From positions 62,001 to 126,000 of the forward strand of contig KZ111193.1 in assembly GCA_002077045.2 (NCBI GenBank): a stretch of DNA of 64,000 nucleotides, in the 5' to 3' direction. This document shows positions 1 through 11,366 of this stretch, piece by piece. Under the pieces are notes generated by a model that saw only the letters and a program-made list of their open reading frames with translations, did not search any database and had not been told where the DNA came from. The position numbers were made by a program, and so were the translations under genes. Source of the DNA: Rachicladosporium sp. CCFEE 5018. Lineage: Eukaryota; Ascomycota; Dothideomycetes; Cladosporiales; Cladosporiaceae. Position 1 is the first letter of the stretch, and each line of letters starts with the position of its first letter.

Positions 1-72
1 CTTTATTACTCCTCACACACTCTCGCCCCTCTTCCTGACAAGCTTCGACCCCTTCCCACCCCTCGAAGCCCT

Positions 73-3000
73 CTAAGCTCCTCCCCTTTCCTTCCCACGT
101 CTGCGGAAGAAGTCCATTACCCTCCTCGCCCCGCTACTGCTCCCCTCGTTGCCTTTCTCGTAGCCCTGCTCGAAACGTCTCTGTCCGGGACGCAGATTCT
201 GCGCGCCATTACCCGCAACGCCATCTTGACCGTAAGGCTGCTGAGGCGCCGCACCATAACCCTGCGACTGCGAAGTAGAGCCGTACGTCTGTCGCCCATT
301 TCCAGCCCCAGAAGTCGGGTAAGGGTCCTGCTCGGGTGTGTAGAACCTCTCCAACGGCTCGTTCGAGCCGAGCTGCTGCTGCTGCGATGCCTGTGGGCGT
401 TGCGACAGAGGCGCAGCATCGAGCACGTTAGACCCATAGCCGTCATCTCTGTACTGCTTCCTCTGAATAGGCGGTGGCGTGGCGCTGTACCCTCCACCTT
501 GCTGCACGCTCGGCACACCAGGGAGCGGCTTCTCTTGCGTGGGGCGGCGGCCAGATTGCTGCCGCTGCGAGTCATCGGCGTAGAGCGGGATGGTGGACTG
601 CGTGGACTGGCTAGGGCTTCTGCTCACGCCGAGGCCGAATGCTATTCCTTTGCTCGCGGGGCGGGCAGAAGTCCGAGTGTCAATGCCATCGGGTCCTGCA
701 GCGTAGTTGGCGTCTTTGTTGCCCTTGCCAGTGAAGCTGTTCATGCTGAAGCTGTTTGGCAGGAAGGAGAAGCGACGGCTGTTGCGGCGACTGTCGGTGC
801 CAGTGGCTTCGCTAGGAGCACTGGAGTTTTTGCGAAGGAATTGGAACGAACTGCGTCGGCTGTCTGTCGAGCGGCGAGGTGTAGCTTCTTCGTTCGTGTT
901 GGGCATTGCGTTCTTCATGCTCAGTGGCGGGTGACGGCGGTCCCGCTTCTCGGGCATTGGGCGCTGTTGCTCGGGATCGGTCTGAGATTGGCGACGGGAG
1001 TTGCTGCGGCCCAAGACGCGATCTGTGATGCTACCAAATGTTGAACCGCGTTTGTGGCCACGCTGGTTCTGCGGTGGCAAATGCTGAGCTGGCGACTGCA
1101 TCTGCCCGAGGTTGTTCGAGCTGTCTGGTCGGCCAGATGGATTCTGACCCACTGGTGACATGTTATTGCTCGAGATGATGTAGCCCGGCCCTGTCTTGGG
1201 TTGCGAGAACTGGCCTTGGACGTTCTCGTTCGTCGGCGCTGCAACTGCGGGCTGACTGTATGAGTTGCCACGCGATGCAAGCGTGCCGCGGGTATTGGGT
1301 CGAGATGCCGAGTTGATCGCCGCAGGTACGAACGATGTAGTCTCAATTCCTGTTCGCCCTTGATCTCGCACTGGACGCGCTGGCGGAAGCATGCTCTGAG
1401 ATCCAACTTCCTTGCGTGGTACTGGCTGGCGTGCGCTCGTTGGCTGTACCTCAATCGGCCCTTGACTGTCTGCTCTGGCCCTGGTCCGGCCGGCACCAGC
1501 GATTGGTGTGCTCTGCTCGGGCGAGGTGGTGTCTCCACGCGGATGTGCGGCATTTGGAGCAATGTACTCGAGCTGCACAGTATTGCGTTTCTCGTCTCTC
1601 CTAGCCTTGCGTGCTGCACCATCGTCCGCAGCAGGTAGTGTCTGACCCGACGCTGGCGGTGCGCGAACTGCAGCTGACCTGCTTGCCGGCTCTCTGACGG
1701 AAGCACTGCGGCCGATTGGTGTGTCGTCCTGCTCCAACGGCAATGCAGATGCCGCAATGTCCATGTCGCTTTTCGTACTGCTACCAATGAAGCCCACGAC
1801 ATGACTGAACTCGCTTAGCCAGCTATGCCTCGCGACCTCGAACAAGTCCGCTCTCTTCCTCGGGTCAGGCACGAGAATCCTCCTAAGCAAGTCTCGTGCG
1901 TGAGGTGTGACGTACTCCGGGAAGGTGAGGGGTGTCGAAACGATGTATTTGTACAAGAGATTGATGTTGTCGCCTTCGGGGTTCGCTGGATCGTCGTCGA
2001 AGGGGAGGTAGCCGGCGAGCATGGCGTACTGCATTCATGTTAGTGTGCGGATCCCTCTTCACAACGACACGCGCCTCGAACTTACCAGAATCACACCACA
2101 ACTCCACACGTCCACCTTTCTCCCCGTGTACAAACCATCGCTGACCACCAGCTCCGGTGCAGCATAGCAAGGACTGCCACAACTCGTCTGCATTAAGTCT
2201 CCCCTCCTGTACCCCTCTTTATTCTGCACATCCAGTCCCTCCCTCTTGACAAAGTCCTTATCCGTGATCCGATGCTCCTGCTCCTCGCTCAAGTCATCCG
2301 CAGGATCAAATGTGTTAGCAAATCCGAAATCCGTGATGATGATATTCTTATGCCGGTCAAGTAGAAGATTCTCCAGCTTGAGATCGCGGTGTACTATGCC
2401 TTTGCGGTGCAGGTATCCGACACCACTCACAAGCTGCGCGAACAGACGCCTAGCTGACCGATCCTTGAGGTAGCGGTGGTTGAGGATGTAGTCAAAGAGT
2501 TCACCTCCAGATGCATACTCGAGAATGATCCCCATGTGGCGTTCGGTCTCGACGAACTCGTGCAGCCGAACAATATTCGGATGCTGAAGCTCGCGGAGAA
2601 TGGAGATCTCGCGGTAGATCTTGGGTAGACGCGTGGTGTTGCCTTGCAGACTCTCTTTGCGAATCAGTTTGATAGCAACTTGCACACCGCCTTCTTTCTT
2701 CCAGCCCATCTTGACTTTGCCGAACTCGCCCTCTCCGAGAGTCTGACCGAGGATATAGTCGCCGAACTTGACTTCCTTGCGGCTGGTGGAGGCTGTCTTG
2801 AGGTGCTCCTGTCTGCTTCTTTGACCAGTCGAGGCTCTCGCAGCATCTGGCACGCCTTCGTTGCCCACAACTCCGAGTCCTGCACTACCGGGAGCGTGCG
2901 GCTGAGCTTCTGCAACACGTGCCCGTTCTCTTGCAATGTCAACAGCTGGGTCATCCACCACGATACGGTTGATGATCGCGCTGTTCTCTCTTGGCAGATC

Positions 3001-3531
3001 AGTACCCATTGGTGGTTGTCCGATCGCGTTCTGTGATCGACTCTGTCCCGGTGCCTGCTTTGTTCGCTGGGTACGTCCACTGCTCGGCTGTGCAGCAGGT
3101 GATTGCTCGGGTGAGCGAGGATTGCGTCGCCGGTCTCGGTCATCTTGACTACTGTAGCCTCCTGTGCCGTCATATGTGTTTCTTGTTGGCTGGCCTCTGC
3201 TGTCATATGCCGCGGGTGAAGACTGCATTGGCGGCTGGGACGTCCGCACAGGGAGTGCGGTGGTCTGACCCCGCGGGGTGGCCTGCTCCGGGTAGTACTG
3301 CTCATATGTGGAATTACTCATGCCATCCTGGGGATTTGAGGGAGACATCTGTTGTCTGGCGGGACTCATGGCTGCCGGGTTCGGCGAACCGTAGGTACCA
3401 TCGTTAGGCCTTCCACTGCGGCGGGACTGAGGTGATTTTGAGGGGAGGTTCGCTGAGGGGTCTGCCGCGTATCGCTCACGCTGCTGATACTGCTGAGTCG
3501 TACTGCTCTGTTGTACCGCAGCAGAGGACAT
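73..3531 (-). CDS. KIN4: Kin4/Frk1-like serine/threonine protein kinase, two exons
   Basis: Exon 1 is 3531-2086 and exon 2 is 2028-73, joined across a 57-nt GTAAG...CAG intron (2085-2029, phase 0), giving 1,133 aa. The ATG at 3531 is the first in frame; the frame runs further upstream only from non-ATG codons. The kinase domain spans about residues 256-560. It has a glycine loop (GEGEFG), HRDLKLEN with catalytic Asp near 383, DFG near 401, and a TSCGSPCYAAPE activation segment followed by AGYLPFDDD, which is diagnostic of the Kin4/Frk1 group. The splice joins VWSCGVIL directly to YAMLAGYLPF, as in the family. In yeast Kin4 acts in the spindle position checkpoint; that role is inferred here. 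About 250 N-terminal and 570 C-terminal residues are low-complexity Q/S/P/R-rich. An insertion of about 40 aa lies between DFG and APE. Family assignment is strong, exact start less so. Confidence 0.9.
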
Positions 3532-4939
3532 TGCTCTGTGCTGCTGCTGTTGCTGCTGCTGCCGCCAACACGATTGATTCACGCGCCGTCACTCACGACC
3601 AACTTACTCTGATGTATCCGCCGATGCCTGCAGTCCTGTTCCAATATGCCCGTGTTCTGCCGTGTTGCTCCCTTCCGAGCTGCAAGATATCCCACTAAGC
3701 CTGCAGGGTTATAGCCGCAACAATGCAATCGCGTATCGCTGCCAGACGGTGTGATGGGTGTAGACTCTGTAGAATCAGAGATAGCCGGTCTCCAATGCGG
3801 AGATCCGTGTCGTAGCAAGTATTATCGTTGTTGGGTGGATTGGAAGCGAGTGATGTGTGGTGTTGATCGTGCAATCAAGCGCTGACCTTCTGTCTTCCCC
3901 GTGGTCGGCAGTCGTGCATCCAGCGCTCCTGCACGTGCGCCTCTGATGCAGCGAACACTCTCACTACACCCGCGAGACGATTGTGCAGCAGCAGCAAAAG
4001 TATGGAACACAGCATGAACCGCGAACAAGGCAGTGGAGTAGATGGTGGCTGGGCCTAGGGACTACAGTTGTTCAGTGGAACCGCTTGCGCTGCGCTACGA
4101 CCACCCACGCTACCGTCCAGCCACTGCGAGCGAGGCTAATCTCCCGGACAAGTAGGCTTCACATGCATCGCCTTGTTATATATGGCACTCAGGGAAGCAT
4201 GAACGGTCGTAATGCATCTCGTTTCATCGATCCCCAAGATGAGGCATGAGTGATATCTTGGTTGTAAGCCATGTCCGAAGGGAGCTGTAAATACACGGAG
4301 CCAAGTTGCTCATGGTCTCGGTACGTCGAAGCGCGCTCAACGACCCGACATTGCCAATAGTGACGGCAACTACACGACCCGACCCTGGAACCATCACTGT
4401 CTTCTACGAATTGCCTTCTTTCACTGAGAAAAGAAGCTCCGTCTTGACGAACATTTTGCTGGAATGATCCAGCACCCGGACAAGCATGTGCTGTCCGCGG
4501 GCCTTCGAAGTCAGATCCTCACCCATGTCGTTGCCATGCAGCCACGACTCGGCAAGATACGCCTTGGCGTGAAATTCGCGGCCCGACGTGAACCCAAACC
4601 TGAAACACCATGAGATGTCACGACCTTATCCGAGTTGTGCTGTGGGCGAGTGCCAGCGCTCGATGCAAGACATGCGTGCGTCTTGACTACCATCATTATG
4701 CAAGTCGCACAAGGCAGGCATGCTCGTCTGCTTACCTACGCCTCACAATCCTGATGTGGTCACGAGCCGAGGGGGTAATGGCTGTATCCACTGACGCCTT
4801 GAAGACTGATCACTAACCATGAGATACGGACGTACGCCATGTGCTTGGTTCATACCGAATCCTACACAGGACTTTTGTTAAAGACCGTCATATCACTTAC
4901 TGTCACTTCATATCAATCGCAACCAGGCTGATCACAACG
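3532..4939. other. intergenic, no gene recognised
   Basis: This 1.4-kb stretch lies between the divergently arranged kinase and DUF829-like genes. It holds only short ORFs without family resemblance. It should include both promoters. No repeat, tRNA or transposon signature was seen. Confidence 0.5.
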
Positions 4940-5772
4940 ATGGCGAAACCTACAGCACCGTTCCCCGACTTCATCAAACTAGCAGACAGCATCTCCTACC
5001 TCCAACACCCCGCGCCCGCCTCACCCCGGGACCCTGTCTCTCTGATAGTCCTCTGCACCTGGATGTCCCTCCTCGCCGCCCAATAGCCAAGTATATCACG
5101 CCCTACCGGACCCTCTACCCTTCTGCCGACATCCTAGTCGTCGAGACTCCAGCGCAAGACGCCATCATCACCTCCCTTTCTGCACGAAGACGCATCCTGC
5201 AGCCTGCGGTAGATGTGATCGCCAAGCACGCTTCCGAATCCGCAGAGCCAAGTCGAACAATCCTGCACAGCTTCTCGAATGGAGGCGGAGCTTGCGGGGT
5301 GCTGTTGGCAAGCATGTTGCCCCCCGCTCGACAGCCAAACGCCTGGAAAGCTTTTATACTAGACAGCTGTCCCGGCACGTTCGAATACAGTACCTTCATC
5401 AAAGCGGTCTCGATGTCCCTCCCTCGTGCCGGGCTTCTCAGCTACATCGGTCTAGCAGCCGTGCATCTCCTCGCCTGCGTTGTCTTGATTGACATCAACG
5501 TCTTCGGCGGGGATCTGATTGGACGCGTGAGGATTACGTCGAACGACGGGGAGGTCTTTGCGAAGGCGACGCCCAGGTTGTATCTATATTCTGATGGCGA
5601 TGACTTGGTACGCTGGCGGGATGTGGAGAAGCATGCGGAGGACGCGAAGGCACAGGGGTATGAAAGGGTGGAGATGAAGAAGTTCGAGGGGAGTAAGCAT
5701 TGCGCTCATGCGATGACTTACGGAAAGGAGTACTGGGAGCTCGTGGAGAAGCTGGTTACGACTGCGTGGTGA
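4940..5772 (+). pseudogene. DUF829/TMEM53-type alpha/beta-hydrolase-like protein with a 1-nt frameshift
   Basis: From the ATG at 4940 the protein reads into the family's CTWM motif (IVLCTWMS, about residues 36-43). It then hits TAG at 5084-5086. The continuation characteristic of DUF829 proteins (PIAKY...YRTLYPSA, then FSNGG near the nucleophile position, GDDLVRW and KHCAHAM) is open in another frame from about 5068 to the stop at 5770-5772. The two frames abut at about 5066-5071, with no room for an intron, so the simplest reading is one missing base (or two extra). Repaired length would be about 277 aa, normal for the family. Members are membrane-associated proteins of unclear enzymatic function. 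It may be a real pseudogene or a sequence error. Confidence 0.75.
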
Positions 5773-5849
5773 TGCAGAGTATTCATTGAGCTTTTTAGCT
5801 TCTGCGACCATCCGCTACTCTGCTTGGTCCACGAGCCGCTGATATACGT

Positions 5850-6568
5850 CTATCCCCTAAGACCACCAGCGATATGCCGACCTATGGGTCTAAAGGCCTT
5901 CGACGCCCAGTCCGCCTCCAAATCTGGCCGACGATGATAGTCTCCGTCAATCCAATGGGTCACGCTCACATCGAACAGACACCGCCCATCTGGTATCCTC
6001 GCGTCGAACTCCATCGTCCAGTTTCCGGCTACCGAGTACTCCCGATAGATGATCCAATCCAGTATAAGGTCATTATCGCCTAATGTCAAGTGCTTGATCT
6101 GGTCTCCTTCACTGTTCCGTAGCGAGAGATGCCACCAGCGATCGAACACTGTGGTGGCGAGTTCAGTATTTCAGGGCTCGAACTGCTCCTTGGTCCCATC
6201 TGTGTATACTATCGAGAAGGTGCAAGTTACCGTTGCGTTGGCCAGGTCGTCGTCTGACGCGGCCGGGGAGGAACCAGCCGCTCAGGTAGACGAAGAAGAG
6301 GTCGTTGCTTGATGAATGAGTAAATAAGGGTGTTGCACAGACGACGCGGACTTGGCTACTTACGAGTCGATTGGGTAAGGCGTGGTCTCCAGGAACTGGA
6401 TCGCGAAAGCTGATCGGGCTTGGGAATCGCGCCATAGGTGACATTATTCCGTCCTGGAATCATAAACCGTGGAGTCTCCGCTTCGCTCGAGGTGAGCTTG
6501 AGCTGCTCGCTGCGTGAGCAATAGATCGCGGTGGCGAGACCGAGGAGCAGCAGCACTAGACGAGCCAT
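5850..6568 (-). pseudogene. secreted-glycoprotein family, copy A (degenerate)
   Basis: First of four paralogues. The ATG at 6568 opens a hydrophobic signal peptide (MARLVLLLLGLATA). Exon 1 is 6568-6364. A 56-nt GTAAGT...AAG intron (6363-6308, phase 2) matches the intron position of the other copies. Exon 2 runs from 6307 to 5850. Aligned with copy B it carries three lesions: a 1-nt loss in an A-run (plus strand 6406-6408) just after the DQL motif, a 1-nt gain near 6261-6268, and an in-frame TGA at 6171-6173 where copy B has Tyr. The downstream core is well preserved (GNWTMEFDAR, GRCLFDV, THWIDGD). Three independent defects argue for a true pseudogene. The function of the family is unknown. 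Confidence 0.85.
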
Positions 6569-7042
6569 CGATCAGATGTCGCGCCGTCCGCCGGTCATCG
6601 AGGTTGACTCAGGTGTGCTGGGAAAAGGCGGCACGGAAGACGCGTATCTGCTGCCTAGTAGCCGCTGGTTCAAAGTCAGCACGAAAGACGCATATCTGCT
6701 GCCTAGTAGCCGCCGGTTTGGAAGAGTCCGTGCCGTGGCACTGCTGATGTTCGCGCTCGATTTGTAGCCGCGCGCCACAAGGTCACGAGATGCAGGCCAC
6801 GTGGTTGGCACCGACACACTGCTGATGACATTGACAACGCTCAGGCGACTGCCATGAAGCACGATGTGGGACGGAGACTGAAGCTACTGACCGGACTCAC
6901 TCACAGCCTTTCTCACTTCATGCTCGAAGCAAAGAAAGGTCTAAGCGATACAGATACGCGAAAGGGTCCCTCGAAATCTCGGGGCACTACGCTGAGACTC
7001 TTACTTTGCTACAGCAACTGCTTGGCTTTGACACCAGTTTCA
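6569..7042. other. intergenic between copies A and B
   Basis: This 474-bp gap contains the tandem duplication at 6631-6718 and the presumed promoter of copy A. Nothing else was recognised. Confidence 0.5.
6631..6718. repeat. two-unit direct repeat, 40-bp units at 48-bp period
   Basis: Units 6631-6670 and 6679-6718 match at all but three of 40 positions, starting GCACG and ending in CCGCYGGTT, and share the core TATCTGCTGCCTAGTAGCCG. The repeat lies just upstream of copy A on the minus strand. It looks like a local duplication; no function is implied. Confidence 0.8.
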
Positions 7043-7778
7043 CTACAATTCACATCCGAGATTCTCTCGAAACCAATCAGCCCTGACCCCATGGTGGTGG
7101 TGCTGGAGGTCGCCATCGACCCACTGGGTCATGGAAAAGTCGAACAAACAACGCCCGTCCGGGATCCTGGCATCGAAACGCATGGTCCAGTTCCCAGATA
7201 CGACGTATTGCTTGTAGATCCACCCATCAGCGACGATGTCATTCTCGCCATACACACCGAGACTCATTCGATCTGTAGGGAGTCCATCCTCGTTGCGAAT
7301 GCCCATGTGCTGGAACCGGTTGATCAAAGTCGTCCGCAACGGTATGGTATACGGGCTGCCAACGTCTTGTGAGCCATCGGCATAGATGATGGAGAACGTG
7401 AACGACAGCGTCGCGTTGTCGAGATCGGCTTGCGTTGGGTTTGAGCTGTGGTCTGGCCAGAACAGGCCGTAAAGATACATGTAGTACAGCTCGTCTCTGT
7501 GAGGAATCGATGAGCTCGGATCTGCAAGCCAAACGCTGCGAGACTTACGAGACAATGGGAAAGGGCGTCACATCCAGGAATTGGATGTCGAAAAGCTGGT
7601 CCTTTAATGGTGTCGCGCCAAAAGTGGCATTGTTGTTGCCTGGTACTCTGTATCGTAGGTCCCCGGTCACTGGGCTTTGTATCTGCTGGAGTCGATGCTG
7701 CTCAGACAGCCGAGCTGTAGCAGTGCTACAATATAACAGCAGAGCTGTAACGCTGGCAAGACGCATCGTCGTATGCAT
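7043..7778 (-). CDS. secreted-glycoprotein family, copy B (intact)
   Basis: Exon 1 is 7778-7549 and exon 2 is 7496-7043, with a 52-nt GTAAGT...CACAG intron (7548-7497, phase 2, splitting a Ser codon). The product is 227 aa, or 223 aa from the ATG at 7766. Either start gives a signal peptide (MRLASVTALLLYCSTATA). The mature part has PGNNNATFG, DQLFDIQF and PFPIVS before the intron. After it come DNATLSF, a YADG turn, IRNEDG, VVSGNWTM, FDARIPDGRCLF and MTQWVDGD. Several N-glycosylation sequons (NNAT, DNAT, GNWT) are shared by the paralogues, and the only conserved mature cysteine is in GRCLF. No known domain is recognised; an extracellular location is inferred. It is the only undamaged member and so the reference for the others. 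Confidence 0.85.
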
Positions 7779-8876
7779 CACGTAGGCCGAAATATGCTCA
7801 GCAGGTGGTTCTTTGTGAATGAGAACAGGATGGAGCTTCAAAACACAGAATCATAAAATATAACTAATGCGGCACAGTCCGTCACATCTGCAGTTGCCTA
7901 CAAAGCTGAAGTGGCGCTTTGCCAAGACCTGTCCAAAGCTCGCGCTTTCAACACACCAACATTCACCAACGTCGCGCCTCACTTGTCTCGGATAGTGCAG
8001 CATGTGATGGCCTAGAGTAAGCTCCGTCTGCACACGCCTGATGACCAGCGGGATATCTGGCGAATTGGACTTACCACGAGGCGCCGGTGAGACGCTGGCG
8101 GCTACGCTGGATCAAGCGATTGGACTGGGCCATCTCGTTGCCACGACTGCGCTAAGAACGGCTTATATCGCTGCTGTCAAAACGCGGTCCTGTAATAATC
8201 GTCGACGACATGAGCCATAGCGCTGCGAAAGGCACAAGGGCTTACTCCGCCCTGTTTCCGCCATGCATTGCCAGCGTGATTCGGAGACTGGGCTTCCCGC
8301 CGTTAATGTAGCTACTAGGGACACGCTTAGTTGGCCTCGCTACTTTGCACCGTGGCGCCTTGGCTCTGATCACTTTGCTTCCATCGATATGTTCGCGCCC
8401 AGCAAGAATATACCCTCGCGGCGACGAAGCTTGCCATGCCGAGCAATTGACAATGTCCCAAGGCTATTATGTTGCAAACTCTAAGCCGAACGACTGCACA
8501 GGACGACTACATCGTGTCTACTAATTGTTCAAATCGCGCGTCTTGGGCGGTGCCGCCGCTCGGGAGAGACGATGCAAAGCTTTACCGCGCAGTATCACTG
8601 CGCCTTCTGTGCCTCTGTCTGGCCTGTGTCAAGGACCCATGCAAAGACCTCTGGATACGGCGGGACAGTATATGGTCTATGTATGGAGACAAGACGCCAC
8701 TCGGGTACGCTCCATAGCCTCCTGTGCCACCACAGCTCTCAGACTCGGATGAGAGATGTTGAGGTTCGCCATTCATATATAGTACGAGTACATCCTATGT
8801 CGAGAATGGACATCTTGCAACATCCTCATTCGCAAACAGCAGACCGTGGCAGCCCACATACCCCAGAAATAGCAAG
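7779..8876. other. intergenic, promoter region shared by copy B and the SGNH esterase
   Basis: About 1.1 kb between divergently transcribed genes. Only short shadow ORFs occur, and no further member of the secreted family was found here. Confidence 0.5.
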
Positions 8877-10908
8877 ATGATGTTACTTATCGAGGCGGCG
8901 CTCCTCTCGCTGGCTCTCCAGGTCACAGCCCGTGCCACGCCCAGACTCCATGCCCGAGATGACAACGCAGCGAAGTCGAGCGCACGTGGGACTAGCTCTC
9001 CGACCTTTGTGCCTTATGTGCAACCCACCCAGAAGATCGAGGAGTTCATTGCCTTGGGCGACTCTTACACCGCCGGCACTGGTAGCAATGGACAGTTCGA
9101 GGCTTTTGCAGGGGATGCGGCTCGTGGCCGACGCGCCTATCCTATGCAGATGGCCACTAACGCAGAGAGGTGGGCCTCACTCAATGGAGGCGACAAAACA
9201 CTCCCGCGCTTGAGCTTCCACGCTTACACTGGCGACTTGAGTACAGATGTGAGCGCAAAACAGCTGAAGCCGGGGGACTTCGCCGACGATAAAGTAGTAA
9301 GGCGAAATCAGCCTTTCGGGAAACCGCAGGTCGCTGTGATGACACTGGGAGGGAACGATATGGGACTCAGCAAGTACGGGTTGGCTTCCACGTCTTCACC
9401 AGACTGCCACTGACATTTGTGACAGTGTCTTGAGCGCTTGTATATACCGCGCTTGGAGTGTATTCGAGCAGACCTGTGACGACGCAATCGCTGAAGCGCA
9501 GGCGACAATCGACTCCGCCGCTCTCTTCAACCACCTTACAAGTGCCATGGCCGATGTGGCTTACGCAGGGCGCGATGCCGGGGGTGCCAGTCCAAGGGAG
9601 TCGTTTCAGACATACGTGCTGAGCTATGTGTCGTTCTTCAACGACCAGGACCCTAAGTGCGATACGATAAGCTGGAATCTCACCTGGGGTCCACAAGCCC
9701 TGCTAACGACTACTTTGCGCCGTCGGCTGAACGTCTTGGTAGAGAATGCCAACGCTCTCATCAAGAAGATTGTACAGAACACTGAAATGCTAGGCGTCAT
9801 TTATGTGGATGGTCTCGACGAATTGTACAACGGCCATCGATTTTGCGAGCCTGGCCATACGGAGACTAGGATGATCGATCAGGAGACATGGTTCTGGTCG
9901 CGATACTCCAATTACAAGTCGTCTTCGGAGGGGAAGGGCGATCCGACAGACGCAAATGCTTCAGATGACCAGCAAATTGAGTCTGCAGAACAGGCGATCC
10001 TCGACTTTGTCTTTCCTGGCCAGAATCGTACAGTCTCTGAGACTTCAATCGAATCGCCGCCGTGGACTTGGCCGGGTGCAGAGAAGTATCCGACTTACCA
10101 GAGCCTACTGACAGCCATGGCTGCCAGCGAGGGCGATGCCGAACCCGAAAGGTTGGTCCCCGCCTCGTTGGTGCGCACGTTCCATCCGAAAGGGACCGCA
10201 CTGGGTCACCACGCCAATGTTCTATTTGACGCGATGTCGAAGCATCGCAACCCCATCTCTGCTCCTGCGCAAAGCCCACCCGCTATCCCGCCACCTGTGT
10301 GCGCAAATTCCGGCAATGCCTTCCCCCAGCCACTAGTCGAAGACTACATCACCAGATTTTGCAGCAACAAAGACTACTGGAACATGCAGATCGTGCCACC
10401 AGTCTCCTTCGGCACGGGCAAAACTTCGTCCGGCTTGAGCAAAGCTTCTGCAGTCACAGAAGTCTTTGACCTCCCAGGAACCTCCGACGAGCTCTGGCTT
10501 GGCTTGAGCTTCTCCACCGAGGGCTGTGTAGGCAGCTTCCACTTTGGTATGGGCACCGACGATGCCAGCAAGATCGATCACTGCAAATCCCGTCTCAGTA
10601 CCATCTTAAATGGCTGCCAAGTCGACACCATCGACAAGAAGCTAGGCGGGACCATCACAGAGAACTGCGCCGTGTACACTGTACAGGCCACCCCAAAAGG
10701 AGGTGAGATACTGCCGCCACCAGCTGGAGAACCCAAGTTTTCTTGCAAGCCGACGGACGTCTCAGCGACAGGTGGGGACAAGAGCCCATTCGTCAATACC
10801 TGTACATGCTGGTACGAGGCTTTCCCGAAGTCTGTCGACATCTTCAAGATGCCGAAGAGTGGCAATTGTGACGACACTGATAAGACGGCTCTCTTCAACA
10901 ATGCTTGA
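8877..10908 (+). CDS. secreted SGNH (GDSL-type) hydrolase/esterase, two exons
   Basis: Exon 1 is 8877-9373 and exon 2 is 9426-10908, joined over a 52-nt GTACGG...GACAG intron with a CTGAC branch-like site, phase 2; 659 aa. Residues 1-20 form a signal peptide (MLLIEAALLSLALQ). The block I nucleophile is in IALGDSYTAG (Ser63), block III is GGND (158-161), and the block V catalytic His is in FHPKG (about 419); NGHRFCE near 301-307 is typical of fungal SGNH esterases. After about residue 440 comes a cysteine-containing C-terminal domain of about 200 residues that I do not recognise, possibly for substrate or wall binding. It is predicted to cleave an ester or lipid-like substrate outside the cell; the substrate is unknown. 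It lies between copies B and C of the secreted family, on the opposite strand, and shows no lesions. Confidence 0.88.
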
Positions 10909-11366
10909 GTGTTCGATGTTTGTCAGAGCTGGCACGCAGTCGCAAGGATCGCGGTATGGATTCATCGAGAGGATCGCAGAGTCTGCAAAAGATGGAGCTG
11001 CGGCGTTCGTTCAGGGATCAATCGTTTGTCATCTCATAGTTCTGTATCATTATCATTGCGCTAATGAGGTTGGCTTAGCCTTACAATTATACAGAGGCAC
11101 CCTGAGCCTGCACTTAGCTTTATTCTCTCCCACCAGTCGGTATATGACGATAGACTTGATCGGAACACACGAGACAAGTCGAGCTCGTGGTATCTGATGG
11201 TTTATGCCATCATGTGCGTGCCTTCTGCTACAAAGTCTGAGCTTACTGTCCGGGTAGCGACGATGGTATTGCAAGACCATGCAAACAGACCTAGCATACT
11301 GACTCTCGGACGCCTGCTTCTGGAGGAGTGCCTTTCATGCAAAGTAGGACCTTCGACGCAGTCTAC
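10909..11366. other. intergenic, converging 3' ends
   Basis: 458 bp between the 3' ends of the SGNH esterase and copy C. It is AT-richer than the coding flanks. Nothing recognised. Confidence 0.5.

Noticed and set aside
7497..7548. A 27-nt intron in copy B ending at TTGCAG
   Set aside because: Too short for splicing; the next acceptor (CACAG) gives 52 nt and the same junction as the paralogues.
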